Positions 33,951 to 42,071 of a stretch of 64,000 nt of DNA are shown here, in pieces (within the stretch, counting starts at the first letter, position 1; each line of letters opens with the position of its first letter). The position numbers and the translations under genes were made by a program. This stretch comes from Paenibacillus sp. FSL R7-0204 (lineage in GTDB: Bacteria > Bacillota > Bacilli > Paenibacillales > Paenibacillaceae), in assembly GCF_038002225.1 (NCBI RefSeq), contig NZ_JBBOCA010000001.1, forward strand, positions 5,146,001-5,210,000, in the 5' to 3' direction. A model generated the notes under the pieces. It was given only the letters and a program-made list of their open reading frames with translations. It ran no database searches and had not been told where the DNA came from.

Positions 33951-34607
33951 CTACTCCGCCCCTTGATTCCATTCCTTATAGAATTGCTCCAAAAAACTAA
34001 GCATAAACTGATGCCTCTCCTCCGCAAGCTGCTTGCCGTAAGCGGTGTTCATCAGATCCTTCAGCTTCAACAGCTTCTCATAAAAATGGTTGACAGCCGT
34101 CCCTTTGGAATAATCCCGGTATTCCTGCTGCAGTGATTCGTCACGCGGAGGGATCGCCGGATCGTAGACCGGCCGGCCCTTGGCTCCCGAAAAGACCATA
34201 GTCCGCGTGATCCCGATAGCCCCCAGGGCATCCAGACGGTCCGCATCCTGGACCACCTGCCCTTCCAGCGTTGACATGGGCTCGCCCCCGCCGCCGCTGA
34301 AGGACATTGTGGCGATGATCTCCATAATATGCTTACGCGCCGCTTCATCCGGCAAATGTCCGTCCAGCCAGTCACTCACCTTGAGGAGCCCCGCCTCCTT
34401 GGAAGGATTCAGCTTCTCGTCTGCTACATCATGCAACAAGGCGGCTATGGTACAGATTACCACATTGGCCCCTTCCATTCCGGCAATCAGGGCTGCCGTA
34501 TTCCGCACCCGGCTCAAGTGAAACCAGTCATGTCCGGTGGTGTCCTGGCCTAATTGCTCCTGCGCAAAATGCTCCGCTGCTGTGATCAGCTCTGTATCAT
34601 TCATCAT
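33951..34607 (-). CDS. HD-domain phosphohydrolase (YedJ-like)
   Basis: About 218-aa cytoplasmic metal-dependent hydrolase. HD-domain residues are visible: His in GHDWFHLSRV, His-Asp in ALLHDVADEK (about residue 63), and a late Asp in VVQDADRLDALGAIG. The family includes nucleotide and phosphonucleotide phosphohydrolases; the substrate is unknown. Two tandem ATGs (34607, 34604) follow AAGGAG. The frame is open to 34721, but that overlaps the divergent leader region and has no ribosome site. It is divergent from the HisRS-like gene. Confidence 0.85.
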   Translation of the reverse strand: MMNDTELITAAEHFAQEQLGQDTTGHDWFHLSRVRNTAALIAGMEGANVVICTIAALLHDVADEKLNPSKEAGLLKVSDWLDGHLPDEAARKHIMEIIATMSFSGGGGEPMSTLEGQVVQDADRLDALGAIGITRTMVFSGAKGRPVYDPAIPPRDESLQQEYRDYSKGTAVNHFYEKLLKLKDLMNTAYGKQLAEERHQFMLSFLEQFYKEWNQGAE

Positions 34608-34638
34608 GATTGCTCCTTCGCGATAAAAAATGTTACTC

Positions 34639-34667
34639 TTGCGCCGCTGCTCCCCATCCGCTATAAT
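34639..34667 (+). promoter_or_regulatory. Promoter of the histidine leader and HisRS-like gene
   Basis: TTGCGC (34639-34644), a 17-bp spacer and TATAAT (34662-34667). Transcription should start near 34674. Confidence 0.7.
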
Positions 34668-34701
34668 GTGCTGTAATCCAGCCGGAAGGGAATTGATTCC
34701 T

Positions 34702-34755
34702 ATGAACCGCTTGTCCATCATAACGAATCAGCTTCATCATCACAAGCAGCGTTAG
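34702..34755 (+). CDS. Histidine leader peptide (17 aa, three consecutive His codons)
   Basis: MNRLSIITNQLHHHKQR, with His codons at 34735-34743 and stop at 34753-34755. GGAAGGGA lies about ten bases before the ATG. It sits between a promoter and an intrinsic terminator directly upstream of a histidyl-tRNA-synthetase-like gene. This is the layout of classical ribosome-mediated attenuation. A ribosome waiting at the first His codon would end near 34748 and leave segment 1 free; one at the stop codon would cover it. Probably regulatory rather than a functional product. Confidence 0.75.
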   Translation: MNRLSIITNQLHHHKQR

Positions 34756-34821
34756 CACACCTGAATTCATTCAGGGAGGGCTAACGCATTTCGCGTTCGA
34801 CCTCCCTGCGGCATAGATAAG

Positions 34822-34853
34822 CGCGCAGGACCATGAGGTCCGGCGCGTTTTTT
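34822..34853 (+). terminator. Attenuator terminator before the HisRS-like gene
   Basis: Stem CGCGC-A-GGACC / GGTCC-G-GCGCG with an ATGA loop and a single A-G mismatch, followed by six T. Confidence 0.88.
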
Positions 34854-34891
34854 ATTTTACTGGAAACTATAGAACAAGGGAGCTGCTTAGG

Positions 34892-36169
34892 ATGCAAAAT
34901 ATTAAAGGAACTTATGATTATTTCGGCCGCGAACAGGCCATCCGCCAGAAGGTACGGACTACGCTGCAGGAGCTCTTCGAGCTGTACGGCTTCGAATCGA
35001 TGGATACCACTATGCTGAATGAGCTGGAGCTGCTGACCTCCAAATACGCCGGAGGCGATGAAATTCTGCGCGAAATGTATCAACTGGCCGATCAGGGCGG
35101 GCGCAGGCTGGGGCTGCGTTACGATCTGACGATTCCTTTTGCCAAGGTGATTGCCTTAAATCCGGGGATTGAATTCCCCTACCGCCGGTATGAGATCGGC
35201 AAGGTATTCCGGGATGGTCCGGTCAAAAAAGGCCGCCTGCGCGAATTCCTGCAATGTGACGCCGATGTCGTCGGTATTGCCGGACCACAGGCGGAGGCAG
35301 AGCTGATGCAGCTCGCCGCAGAGGTGTTCCGCAGACTTGGGATTCCGGTGGTGCTGAAGTGGAACAACCGCCGCTTCCTGGGCGAGATCCTGGGGGCAGT
35401 AGGTGTGCCGCAGCAGGAGCAGCTCTCGGTGATGCTCACGCTCGATAAGCTGGCTAAGATCGGCAGCGGCGGGGTTCTGGGTGAACTGACGGACAAACAG
35501 CTAACCGCTCAGACGGTTACGCTGATCTCGGAGCTGCTGGAGCTGCCAGACCCGGGGTTCCGAGAACTGGTAGAACGGTATAAGCTGGACGGGCAGCCAG
35601 GCACGCTCGAAGTGCTTGCCTTGCAGCAGCTGGTGGATGCGGTTGGACTTGCGGATATGTGCGTCTTCGATCCTTTTTTGTCACGCGGGCTGTCATTCTA
35701 TACAGGGACTGTATACGAAATCTTCGATGCCACAGGCGGCTACTCGTCCAGTCTGGGCGGCGGCGGGCGGTATGATGCCATCATCGGCAAGCTTGTCGGG
35801 CGTGAGGATATTGAATACCCTACCGTCGGGATCTCCTTCGGTATGGAGTCGATCATGGCACTGCTGGGCGAGCGCCCGGCAGATACGGCGGACCGTTCCG
35901 GCGTGCTGATCGTTCCGATCGGCGGATATATGGCACAGGCGCTGGCCGCCGCAGCTAGCCTGCGTTCCGCCGGTATCCGGACCACGGTGGACAGCGGCTT
36001 GCGCAAGCTCAAAAAAACGCTGGCCACAGCTTCAGCCAAGGGCATCCGCTACGTGATCATGATCGGAGAGAGCGAAGCTGCGGAGCTGAAGCTGCGGCTG
36101 AAGGATATGGAGCTGGGGAGCGAGGAACTGGTTACGGCGGTGGAGGCGGTTCAGTTGATTTCGATATGA
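34892..36169 (+). CDS. Histidyl-tRNA synthetase paralogue (HisRS-like, altered motif 3)
   Basis: 425-aa class II synthetase-like protein. Motif 2 (R107 in KVFRDGPVKKGRLREFLQCD), the His-binding region (RGLSFYTGTVYE, residues 265-276), the GGGGRYDAIIG loop and a C-terminal anticodon-binding-type domain (about 336-420, VLIVPIGGYMAQALAAA) are present. Two usually fixed positions differ: RGLD is RGLS, and the motif 3 Arg is Ser (GISFGMES, S320). So aminoacylation is uncertain. It could be a second HisRS, a HisZ-like regulatory subunit or another paralogue. Expression is probably set by the His leader peptide. No other his genes are adjacent. Confidence 0.82.
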   Translation: MQNIKGTYDYFGREQAIRQKVRTTLQELFELYGFESMDTTMLNELELLTSKYAGGDEILREMYQLADQGGRRLGLRYDLTIPFAKVIALNPGIEFPYRRYEIGKVFRDGPVKKGRLREFLQCDADVVGIAGPQAEAELMQLAAEVFRRLGIPVVLKWNNRRFLGEILGAVGVPQQEQLSVMLTLDKLAKIGSGGVLGELTDKQLTAQTVTLISELLELPDPGFRELVERYKLDGQPGTLEVLALQQLVDAVGLADMCVFDPFLSRGLSFYTGTVYEIFDATGGYSSSLGGGGRYDAIIGKLVGREDIEYPTVGISFGMESIMALLGERPADTADRSGVLIVPIGGYMAQALAAAASLRSAGIRTTVDSGLRKLKKTLATASAKGIRYVIMIGESEAAELKLRLKDMELGSEELVTAVEAVQLISI

Positions 36170-36179
36170 TTCTGGTGGG

Positions 36180-36216
36180 GCAGCCCAGGATGAGTTATAT
36201 CTCTCCCCTGGGCTGC
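36180..36216 (+). terminator. Hairpin after the HisRS-like gene
   Basis: Perfect 10-bp stem GCAGCCCAGG / CCTGGGCTGC starting 10 bp after the stop; no T-run. Confidence 0.5.
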
Positions 36217-36240
36217 AGCGGTTAAACTCAGAAAAGTACG

Positions 36241-36361
36241 CATTGTTGTATTTTTTGCAGGAATACCAGCAGTTCAGCAACTGAGGAACATACATTGTTG
36301 TATTCTGTACAGGACTTCCTTAAGCATGATGTTGAGGAACGCACAATGTTGTACTTTGTGC
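36241..36361. repeat. Intergenic repeat with 51-52 bp spacing (CATTGTTGTA family)
   Basis: Three related units: CATTGTTGTA at 36241 and 36293, and CAATGTTGTA at 36344. Each is followed within about ten bases by GCAGGA or ACAGGA, and units 1 and 2 by TGAGGAAC further on. It lies between two convergent genes. Confidence 0.78.
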
Positions 36362-36415
36362 AGGATGCTGATTAGTCGTACTCAAAAAATGCCGCCTCCT
36401 TACGCAAACTGTGCT

Positions 36416-37405
36416 TTACTCTATTATCACAGGTTCAATTCTCTTGAACAAAAACCTGGAGTCCGCCAGATACTCTCTAAGATAGGCCAGCGCATACGGC
36501 TGTTCCTCCCGTAAGCTGGGGAGTTCGTCCGGATTAGAGATGTGATGGCTATAGTTTCCGATCATGATCTTGACAAAGAAGCATTCCAGCTTCCGTTCAT
36601 AATCAGGCTCCAGCGCACGGACGCTGCTATATCCTCGAATCAGGCTCCTGCGCTGCTCCGTGGAGAGCTCCAGCAGAGCAGCGGCCAGATCATGGAGGTA
36701 GAAGCCGTAGCCGCAGAGGCCGAAATCGATGGCACGCGGCTTGCCTTCAGCGAACACCACATTCCCGCCGTGCAGATCACCGTGGATCAGGCCATAGCTG
36801 CCGGGGTCCGGCGTCATAGCATCGAGTTCACCAAGGATTCTTATAGCAGCCGCCTGATAGAGCGCCCATGAAGCTTGTGACACCATAGCCGTATGATACT
36901 TCTCCAGCTTGTCCCATTCCTTGCGGAAGCTGTCCGCTCCCCAAGCCGGACGGGTGAACTCTGCTGAGGGAACAAACTGTTCACCCGCTTCATGCATCCC
37001 GGCCAGCATAACGCCTACAGCGTATAGCTGCTCATCCGGCAGATTGCCCGCTGAATGCTCCCCTTCGACCCAGCGCATCAGGGTGACATAGTTAAGCTGC
37101 TGCGCTTCACCGCCAGCTTCACTTCTAGTCTCCAGGATATAACTGCCGCTTGAATCGGGCAGCCCTTCGGGAACAATCAGGCCTGCTGTCTGACTGAGAT
37201 GTCTGAGCCATTCCAGCTCCGACAGAATCTCCTCCCGGCTGCAGCGTTCGCCATGTATCCGCAGCAGCAGCTTCTGCTTGTTTTCCGTCTCAATCTTGAA
37301 CGTGATACTATCGGATTCCTTGATATATTCAATTTTTGTCCAATCTAATTCGTATGCCTTGAGCGCCTGGAGTACTATATTCCTTGTTGCTGCTTCTATT
37401 TTCAT
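36416..37405 (-). CDS. Phosphotransferase of the APH/choline kinase-like family
   Basis: 329-aa kinase-fold protein. The catalytic loop is LIHGDLHGGNVVF (about residues 222-234), the metal-binding DFG-like motif is AIDFGLCGYG, and the N-lobe has TFKIETENKQKLLLRIHG. It is close to the homoserine kinase II/stress-response kinase A branch of the APH family; the substrate is unknown, and an antibiotic-resistance role is not implied. AGGAGG lies well placed before the ATG. Monocistronic. Confidence 0.85.
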   Translation of the reverse strand: MKIEAATRNIVLQALKAYELDWTKIEYIKESDSITFKIETENKQKLLLRIHGERCSREEILSELEWLRHLSQTAGLIVPEGLPDSSGSYILETRSEAGGEAQQLNYVTLMRWVEGEHSAGNLPDEQLYAVGVMLAGMHEAGEQFVPSAEFTRPAWGADSFRKEWDKLEKYHTAMVSQASWALYQAAAIRILGELDAMTPDPGSYGLIHGDLHGGNVVFAEGKPRAIDFGLCGYGFYLHDLAAALLELSTEQRRSLIRGYSSVRALEPDYERKLECFFVKIMIGNYSHHISNPDELPSLREEQPYALAYLREYLADSRFLFKRIEPVIIE

Positions 37406-37500
37406 CTGCCTGTCTCCTCCTATGAATGTCTACATTCATTATAGGGTCGGCGGTGGCGGCGGACATAGATAATAGACAGGTATAACCTGACTTTTGCACA

Positions 37501-37551
37501 AAAAGAAAAGGCTGCTCCAAAAGTCATGACGCGACTTTTTAGGACAGCCCT
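37501..37551 (-). terminator. Long hairpin of the GGCTGTCC-AAAAAGTC type
   Basis: GGCTGcTCC-AAAAGTC faces GACTTTTTaGGACAGCC, with a T-rich minus-strand end. It lies 300 bp after the CD3324-like gene, so the transcript it ends is unclear. Hairpins of this type are common between Firmicute genes. Confidence 0.55.
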
Positions 37552-37625
37552 CTTCGTTAAGGGTGGATCAGCATGAGTGGATGAGTGCTTGTATGCTTGT
37601 GTGGACGCTGCGATTGTATTTTCTG

Positions 37626-37800
37626 CAATAGATTATGATTTAATCGGTCTAAAAACTCATTCTGCTGTATTTCATACAATAGATTTCTGCATATATGCTC
37701 CAAAAGGCCGCCTGTGCAAAATTCTACTGTACAGAGTGCAGTAGATGCTATTTTTCGAGGGGGATTAGAGGTATCTAGTGTACATAATGCAATCGAAGCC
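37626..37800. repeat. Intergenic repeat with 51-bp spacing (CAATAGAT family)
   Basis: Related motifs CAATAGAT (37626, 37677), CAGTAGAT (37739) and CAATCGAA (37790). Gaps are 51, 62 and 51 bp. Units share a preceding TGTATT or TGTACA. The whole interval 37406-37854 has no credible gene. Confidence 0.65.
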
Positions 37801-37854
37801 AGCCTAGGCTGAATCTCACAAGCAGAAATGGCTACGTTACGCGCCCTTAGACCT

Positions 37855-38130
37855 CTACCCTCTCTGCTTGCTTCCATACACAATCTTCTTGATGCTGTCG
37901 CCCGACAGGCAGAATTGCTCCGCCAGTTCGGTTACGCTCAGACCGCTGGCATAATGCTCACGAATGGACTGGTTCCGGGCGCTTAAGTAAGATCTGCCGC
38001 CTGAATTCTCCCCCCACCGCTTGCGCTGTCCCTCAGGCTTCGGGATATAGAGCATCCCGCCCTGCATATATTTCTGAATCTCCTGCAGCAGCTGCTGCGG
38101 TAATACCAGGTCTGCATTTACATATTTCAT
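37855..38130 (-). CDS. CD3324-family HTH protein
   Basis: 91 aa, starting MKYVNADLVLPQQLLQEIQK, with the family's IYIPKPEGQRKRWGE block (about residues 28-42). A C-terminal helix-turn-helix follows (SVTELAEQFCLSGDSIKKIVY, about 64-84; Mor-like). It is a small DNA-binding protein of unknown target. AGAGGAG precedes the ATG. A short ORF with a strong ribosome site and an 11-bp inverted repeat lie just upstream. Confidence 0.85.
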   Translation of the reverse strand: MKYVNADLVLPQQLLQEIQKYMQGGMLYIPKPEGQRKRWGENSGGRSYLSARNQSIREHYASGLSVTELAEQFCLSGDSIKKIVYGSKQRG

Positions 38131-38170
38131 ATAGCTCCGCTCCTCTTAAGTTATTCAACTTATCAAGGCA

Positions 38171-38271
38171 GCAAAGTCTATAGCACAGAACCTTATCCGG
38201 CCAAACGTTACAGCGGAGAATGGCTGTCCGCTCTACACAATAACCGCTGTCTGTTGATCCATAGACTTTGC
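38171..38271. repeat. 11-bp perfect inverted repeat upstream of the CD3324-like gene
   Basis: GCAAAGTCTAT (38171-38181) and ATAGACTTTGC (38261-38271), with a smaller AGCGGA/TCCGCT stem inside. In RNA this would form a long stem over most of the 29-aa ORF. Confidence 0.7.
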
Positions 38272-38297
38272 GTAGAGCTGAGCATTAATCTTGTCAT
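38208..38297 (-). CDS. Possible 29-aa leader or small protein
   Basis: Begins MTRLMLSSTQSLWINRQRLL and ends at a TAA 77 bp before the CD3324-like start. AAGGAGG lies seven bases before the ATG, a stronger site than many genes here. The peptide is basic and resembles no family I know. It overlaps a large RNA stem, so a regulatory leader role is as likely as a functional peptide. Confidence 0.4.
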   Translation of the reverse strand: MTRLMLSSTQSLWINRQRLLCRADSHSPL

Positions 38298-38363
38298 GAT
38301 GCGTCCTCCTTCCAGTATCTAACATAGCTTAGATTGACTATAGCATACCAGTATCGGTCTTTC

Positions 38364-38398
38364 AAAAAAAAGGGACCCCGCCAGCGTCCGGCGGGGTC
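38364..38398 (-). terminator. Terminator of the chemoreceptor gene
   Basis: Perfect 9-bp stem GACCCCGCC / GGCGGGGTC followed by CCTTTTTTTT on the minus strand. Confidence 0.88.
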
Positions 38399-38488
38399 AA
38401 AAGTTATATTAAAGGGGGGTATGTGAGTACTATACCCCCTCAAGCTTAAAAACAGATGAAGCCCAGGTAAAGATCTGCTGAAACGAGC

Positions 38489-40522
38489 TTAGATTATAAA
38501 TTTCTCTACCAGCTGTTGCATCTCCTTAGCACTCTGCGTATTCTCGTCGGCCATTGTGGCTTCATGGAAGGTCTTCTCCACAATGTCCGCCGTCTTCTCG
38601 GCGATATCCTGCACCCCGATAGCCCCCTCGTTCACGGTAGCTGCCACTTCGTTGACGGCGATGGCGATGCTGGAGACGGTCTCGTTCAGATGATCGGCCG
38701 CTTCCTCGAACTGGTTCATCAGCCCGTTAATCGTGGAAGCATCCTCATTATACTGCTGGCTGACCTCGGTCAGGCGCTCATAATCTCCCAGCACATTGCG
38801 GTCGATGAAGCTCAGTACGGCCTCGGAATGCCGGGTCATCTGCTCCACGGAGGCATAGACATTTTTGACCACCTCTTGAATGCCTGACGCCGTCTCGGAG
38901 GACTTCTCCGCGAGCTTGCGGATCTCCCCGGCTACTACGGCGAAGCCCCGGCCCGCCTCGCCTGCCCGCGCGGCTTCAATCGCCGCATTCAGCGCCAGAA
39001 GGTTGGTCTGGCTTGTAATGGAGAGGATCGTATCGGCCAATATATTGATCTCGTGAATCGCTCCTGATTGCTCAATAGCCTGCTGCATCTCACTGCGGAC
39101 CGAGCTGTAGATCTGCTTAGCGTTCTCTGTGGACGTCACTGCATCATGCTGAAGCTCCAGGGCCCGCTGCGTAATCTGGCCCGATACATCCGCGCCTTCT
39201 TTTACCTTAGCGCTGATCATTCTGACGTTGTTCAGGGTCTCGTGGATGGCTGCCGTCATCTCCTCGGTAGAAGCCGCCGTCTCCTCCATCCCTGCGGACA
39301 GCTCTTCTGTCGTGGCTGAATTATCATGCGCATTCTCTCTGACCTCGTTCGACAGCTTCTCCAGCGTCTCGGCATTGTCCAGCACCTTGGAGGAGATCGC
39401 AATCAGACTGCCCGCCATCTCACGCAGCGCCGCACGGGTACGGAACATAGCCTTGGCGATGGTTCCTGTCTCGTCTTTACTTTTAGTCAAATATTCATAT
39501 TGATGATCATACTTGAGATCCAGCTCTGCCGTGCGGTTCACCAGCTCCGTGAGCTTGATGATCGGCGAGGAGATCCGGGTTGCCACCGTAGTCCCGATCA
39601 GCAGAGTGAGCAGCAGGCTCCCGAGACCCAGCAGCAGAATGAAGTTCGTCATCTCGCTTACCGGCTGCAGCACCTCGTCCACATCTCCGGTCAGCACCAA
39701 GGTCCATTTCGTCTCCGGGAGCACGGTGAAGGCGGCTTTTTTCTTGGCCCCCTCGAAGGTGTATTCCACAGTGCCATCCGCAACCGTCTCCCCCGCCTTC
39801 ACCCGCTCGACCACGGCTTGAATGGATTTGTTCTCCACCGGTGAACCGATCTTCTTCTCGTCGGGATGGTACAGCGTATTTCCCGTTTCATCCACCAGGT
39901 AGGCATAAGATGAAGGGGCACCCGCCACCTTGGCATCAGCCAGATAGGTCACCAGACTGTCCGCCCTGACCGCCGAAGCGACGAACCCGATCATCTGCTC
40001 TCCGCTCTTGACCGGATGGACAAAAGCCAGAATATAAGCCCCTGTTGACTTGGATTTCAGCGTCTCGCTGATTACAGGTTTGCCGGTCTTCAAGACATTC
40101 TTCGTATAATTTCTGTCGCTGAAGTTGGCGCCGACCAGCTTGGTATCGCTATCCGCAACCGCCGTTCCCTTCAAATCAACCACAAACATATGCTCCAGGT
40201 TGCCTGCATCCTTCACCAGACCCTGAAGCTTCACATTCACTTGATTCTGCAGGGGATTTCCCGCGCTTAATCCGGTATTTCCTGCCTGCGTCAAAAGCTG
40301 CACAATCTCGTTATCCCCGGCTACCAACTGCATACTCCGCTTCTCTTTATCAATCATGGCAGCAATGGTCTGCGCTTTATTGGTGTTCGCCTGTTCCATG
40401 GAAGATTCGGTCAGATTCATGATGGTGCCTGTAGATTTGGTATACGTAAAAATCCCCATTAATGCTGTAGAAATAAGTGTAACGACAATCATCATAACCG
40501 ATAGCTTCATTCGAATCTTCAT
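38489..40522 (-). CDS. Methyl-accepting chemotaxis protein with dCache sensor
   Basis: 677-aa transmembrane chemoreceptor. Membrane helix 1 is at about residues 7-28, a periplasmic-type dCache ligand domain at about 35-275, and helix 2 at about 290-310 ([19 protein letters not shown]). HAMP spans about 311-365, and the long signalling domain 390-677 has the conserved hairpin tip [20 protein letters not shown] then [19 protein letters not shown]. The ligand is unknown. No che genes are adjacent. It is followed by a strong terminator. Confidence 0.93.
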   Translation of the reverse strand: MKIRMKLSVMMIVVTLISTALMGIFTYTKSTGTIMNLTESSMEQANTNKAQTIAAMIDKEKRSMQLVAGDNEIVQLLTQAGNTGLSAGNPLQNQVNVKLQGLVKDAGNLEHMFVVDLKGTAVADSDTKLVGANFSDRNYTKNVLKTGKPVISETLKSKSTGAYILAFVHPVKSGEQMIGFVASAVRADSLVTYLADAKVAGAPSSYAYLVDETGNTLYHPDEKKIGSPVENKSIQAVVERVKAGETVADGTVEYTFEGAKKKAAFTVLPETKWTLVLTGDVDEVLQPVSEMTNFILLLGLGSLLLTLLIGTTVATRISSPIIKLTELVNRTAELDLKYDHQYEYLTKSKDETGTIAKAMFRTRAALREMAGSLIAISSKVLDNAETLEKLSNEVRENAHDNSATTEELSAGMEETAASTEEMTAAIHETLNNVRMISAKVKEGADVSGQITQRALELQHDAVTSTENAKQIYSSVRSEMQQAIEQSGAIHEINILADTILSITSQTNLLALNAAIEAARAGEAGRGFAVVAGEIRKLAEKSSETASGIQEVVKNVYASVEQMTRHSEAVLSFIDRNVLGDYERLTEVSQQYNEDASTINGLMNQFEEAADHLNETVSSIAIAVNEVAATVNEGAIGVQDIAEKTADIVEKTFHEATMADENTQSAKEMQQLVEKFII

Positions 40523-40963
40523 GATCTTCTACTTCCTTCCGCCCTTTTCTAATGCACTAGCTTCTAATCAGCCAAAATGCTAACTTTATTACAATAATTA
40601 TCGGATTTTCCTCAAAAATTATGAATATTCTTTGTAGTATTTTCAGAAATATTATCGTTTTTTGTCGAATCGTAACCTATTATATTTATCTTCGTGAAAA
40701 CACATTGTATTCGGTTTCTGTGAAGATACGTCTGGCACAACCTGTGATAAACACACGGCCATAGTGACACATATAGTCCAATTGTGATCGGTTTTTCATC
40801 CATCTGGCTCAAATGCCTTCGCGGCCAACTGGTGCCTGCTTATCCACGACAGGCGCAAATCATAATTTACCAAATAGCAAAGAACCGCCCTCCTCAACAA
40901 CCGCATACAGCGGTTGATTTAGGAGAAGCGGGTTCGCATTCCGCATATGAAGCTGGTGTTCTA
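40523..40963. other. Intergenic interval without a supported gene
   Basis: AT-rich upstream region of the chemoreceptor gene plus the 3' region of the BASS transporter gene. A CAACCGC/GCGGTTG hairpin with outer CTCCT/AGGAG-like pairs (40890-40925) may end the transporter transcript. Short ORFs here lack ribosome sites. Confidence 0.6.
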
Positions 40964-41992
40964 CTACATGCCCGGGCTGTCCGGCGAAGCTGAGGCACCA
41001 GTCGGCACTGCTACCGGCCTGACTTGCTGCTGCCGCCGTCTCACTCTGCTACGGATGAACATACCCGAGCAGGCAGCCAGAATCTGCTGGAACAGCATTC
41101 CGGAGATTACGGGCAGCGCCACGGCTGGCGGGAAGTAGCGCACAGCCAATACTGCGCCTGCACTGAGATTACGCATGCCGGAGTTGAACTGCACGGCCAC
41201 GGAGCTCTCATGATCATAATGCAGGCGGTGCGAGACGAATGCTCCAATAACGTAGCCAAGCGCGACCGTAACGAAGGTAACAGCGATAATCAGCACGAGC
41301 TTGCCGTCCGGATGCTTCAGATACCGGGCAATGCTTGCCCCGTTGATCGAGACCACGGTGAACAAGCCCACCTTGACAAACGGGGCCAGCGGCGGACCGC
41401 AGGCCGTGCTGATCTTGCCTTTGCTGAATTGATTCAGCAGCATTCCCGCTACGGATGGCAACACCACCATCCAGAGCAGACCCCGCATCATCTCACCGGC
41501 ATCCATCTGTACGCTTGCGCCCATCAGCACATATAGGGTAGCGGGTACAATCAACGGCGATAACAACGTATCGATCAGAATCAGCGCCAGCGTAAGCGCG
41601 ATATTCCCGCCATGCATGGATACCCAGACTACACTGACCACCCCGGTTGGAATCGCGAACAGCAGCACATACCCTGTAACCGTATAAGGATCGCCCGGGA
41701 AAAACAGCATCGCGGCCAGCCAGCCGATCAGCGGCATTACCACATGCAGGATCACCAGCAGAAGAATCAGCTTCTGCGGCTTGACCAGCACGGCAAGCAG
41801 ATCCCGAAAATTGGATTTCAGACTGCCAATCAGCGTCATACCCGCAAAAATCCATGGCACCAGCCAGGTTAACGGAAGCAGCAAACTCTCGTTAAGCACA
41901 CCGACCACAATGGCTGCGGGTGTAAGCAGCGGCATGATCCGCTCCAGTACACGGTTGGATGATACTAATCCGCGTCTTACTGCACCAAGCAT
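40964..41992 (-). CDS. Bile acid:sodium symporter (BASS) family transporter
   Basis: About 342 aa with nine or ten membrane segments. Family features include the LLFAIPTGVVSVVWVSMHGGN and VQFNSGMRNLSAGAVLAVRYF stretches (the latter contains the sodium-site E/N region GMRN). It probably imports an organic anion with sodium; the substrate is unknown. ATG at 41992 has GGAGGG nine bases upstream, whereas the ATG at 42001 touches it. The C-terminus is basic and Gln-rich. Monocistronic. Confidence 0.85.
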   Translation of the reverse strand: MLGAVRRGLVSSNRVLERIMPLLTPAAIVVGVLNESLLLPLTWLVPWIFAGMTLIGSLKSNFRDLLAVLVKPQKLILLLVILHVVMPLIGWLAAMLFFPGDPYTVTGYVLLFAIPTGVVSVVWVSMHGGNIALTLALILIDTLLSPLIVPATLYVLMGASVQMDAGEMMRGLLWMVVLPSVAGMLLNQFSKGKISTACGPPLAPFVKVGLFTVVSINGASIARYLKHPDGKLVLIIAVTFVTVALGYVIGAFVSHRLHYDHESSVAVQFNSGMRNLSAGAVLAVRYFPPAVALPVISGMLFQQILAACSGMFIRSRVRRRQQQVRPVAVPTGASASPDSPGM

Positions 41993-42071
41993 GTATCTCA
42001 TCCCTCCATGTATTCTATGCCATCATACGCCGCTGCACTGACTATCTCTGCTGCAAGGTCCGTTAACGGAG

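Larger units (their letters stand above)
34674..34891 (+). promoter_or_regulatory. Transcription-attenuation leader with alternative hairpins
   Basis: After the His leader peptide, four segments can pair in exclusive ways. Segment 1 is GCGTTAGC (34749-34756) and segment 2 is GCTAACGC (34780-34787), perfect complements. A is CAGGGAGG (34772-34779) and B is CCTCCCTG (34801-34808), also perfect complements. B's end CCTGCG (34805-34810) also complements CGCAGG (34824-34829) in the left arm of the terminator. Pairing 1:2 traps A in a loop and frees B to block the terminator; pairing A:B frees the terminator. No T-box core (GGGTGG-ACCGCG) was found. Confidence 0.72.

Noticed and set aside
32801..34000. 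399-codon plus-strand ORF opposite dbpA
   Set aside because: Mirror of the strongly conserved helicase gene; composition and lack of family motifs show it is an antisense shadow.
34674..34891. T-box riboswitch before the HisRS-like gene
   Set aside because: The conserved antiterminator core (GGGTGG-ACCGCG type) and stem I motifs are not seen; a His-codon ORF and alternative hairpins explain the leader better.
36416..37405. Aminoglycoside resistance gene
   Set aside because: The kinase fold is general to the APH family; nothing in the sequence or context points to antibiotic substrates.
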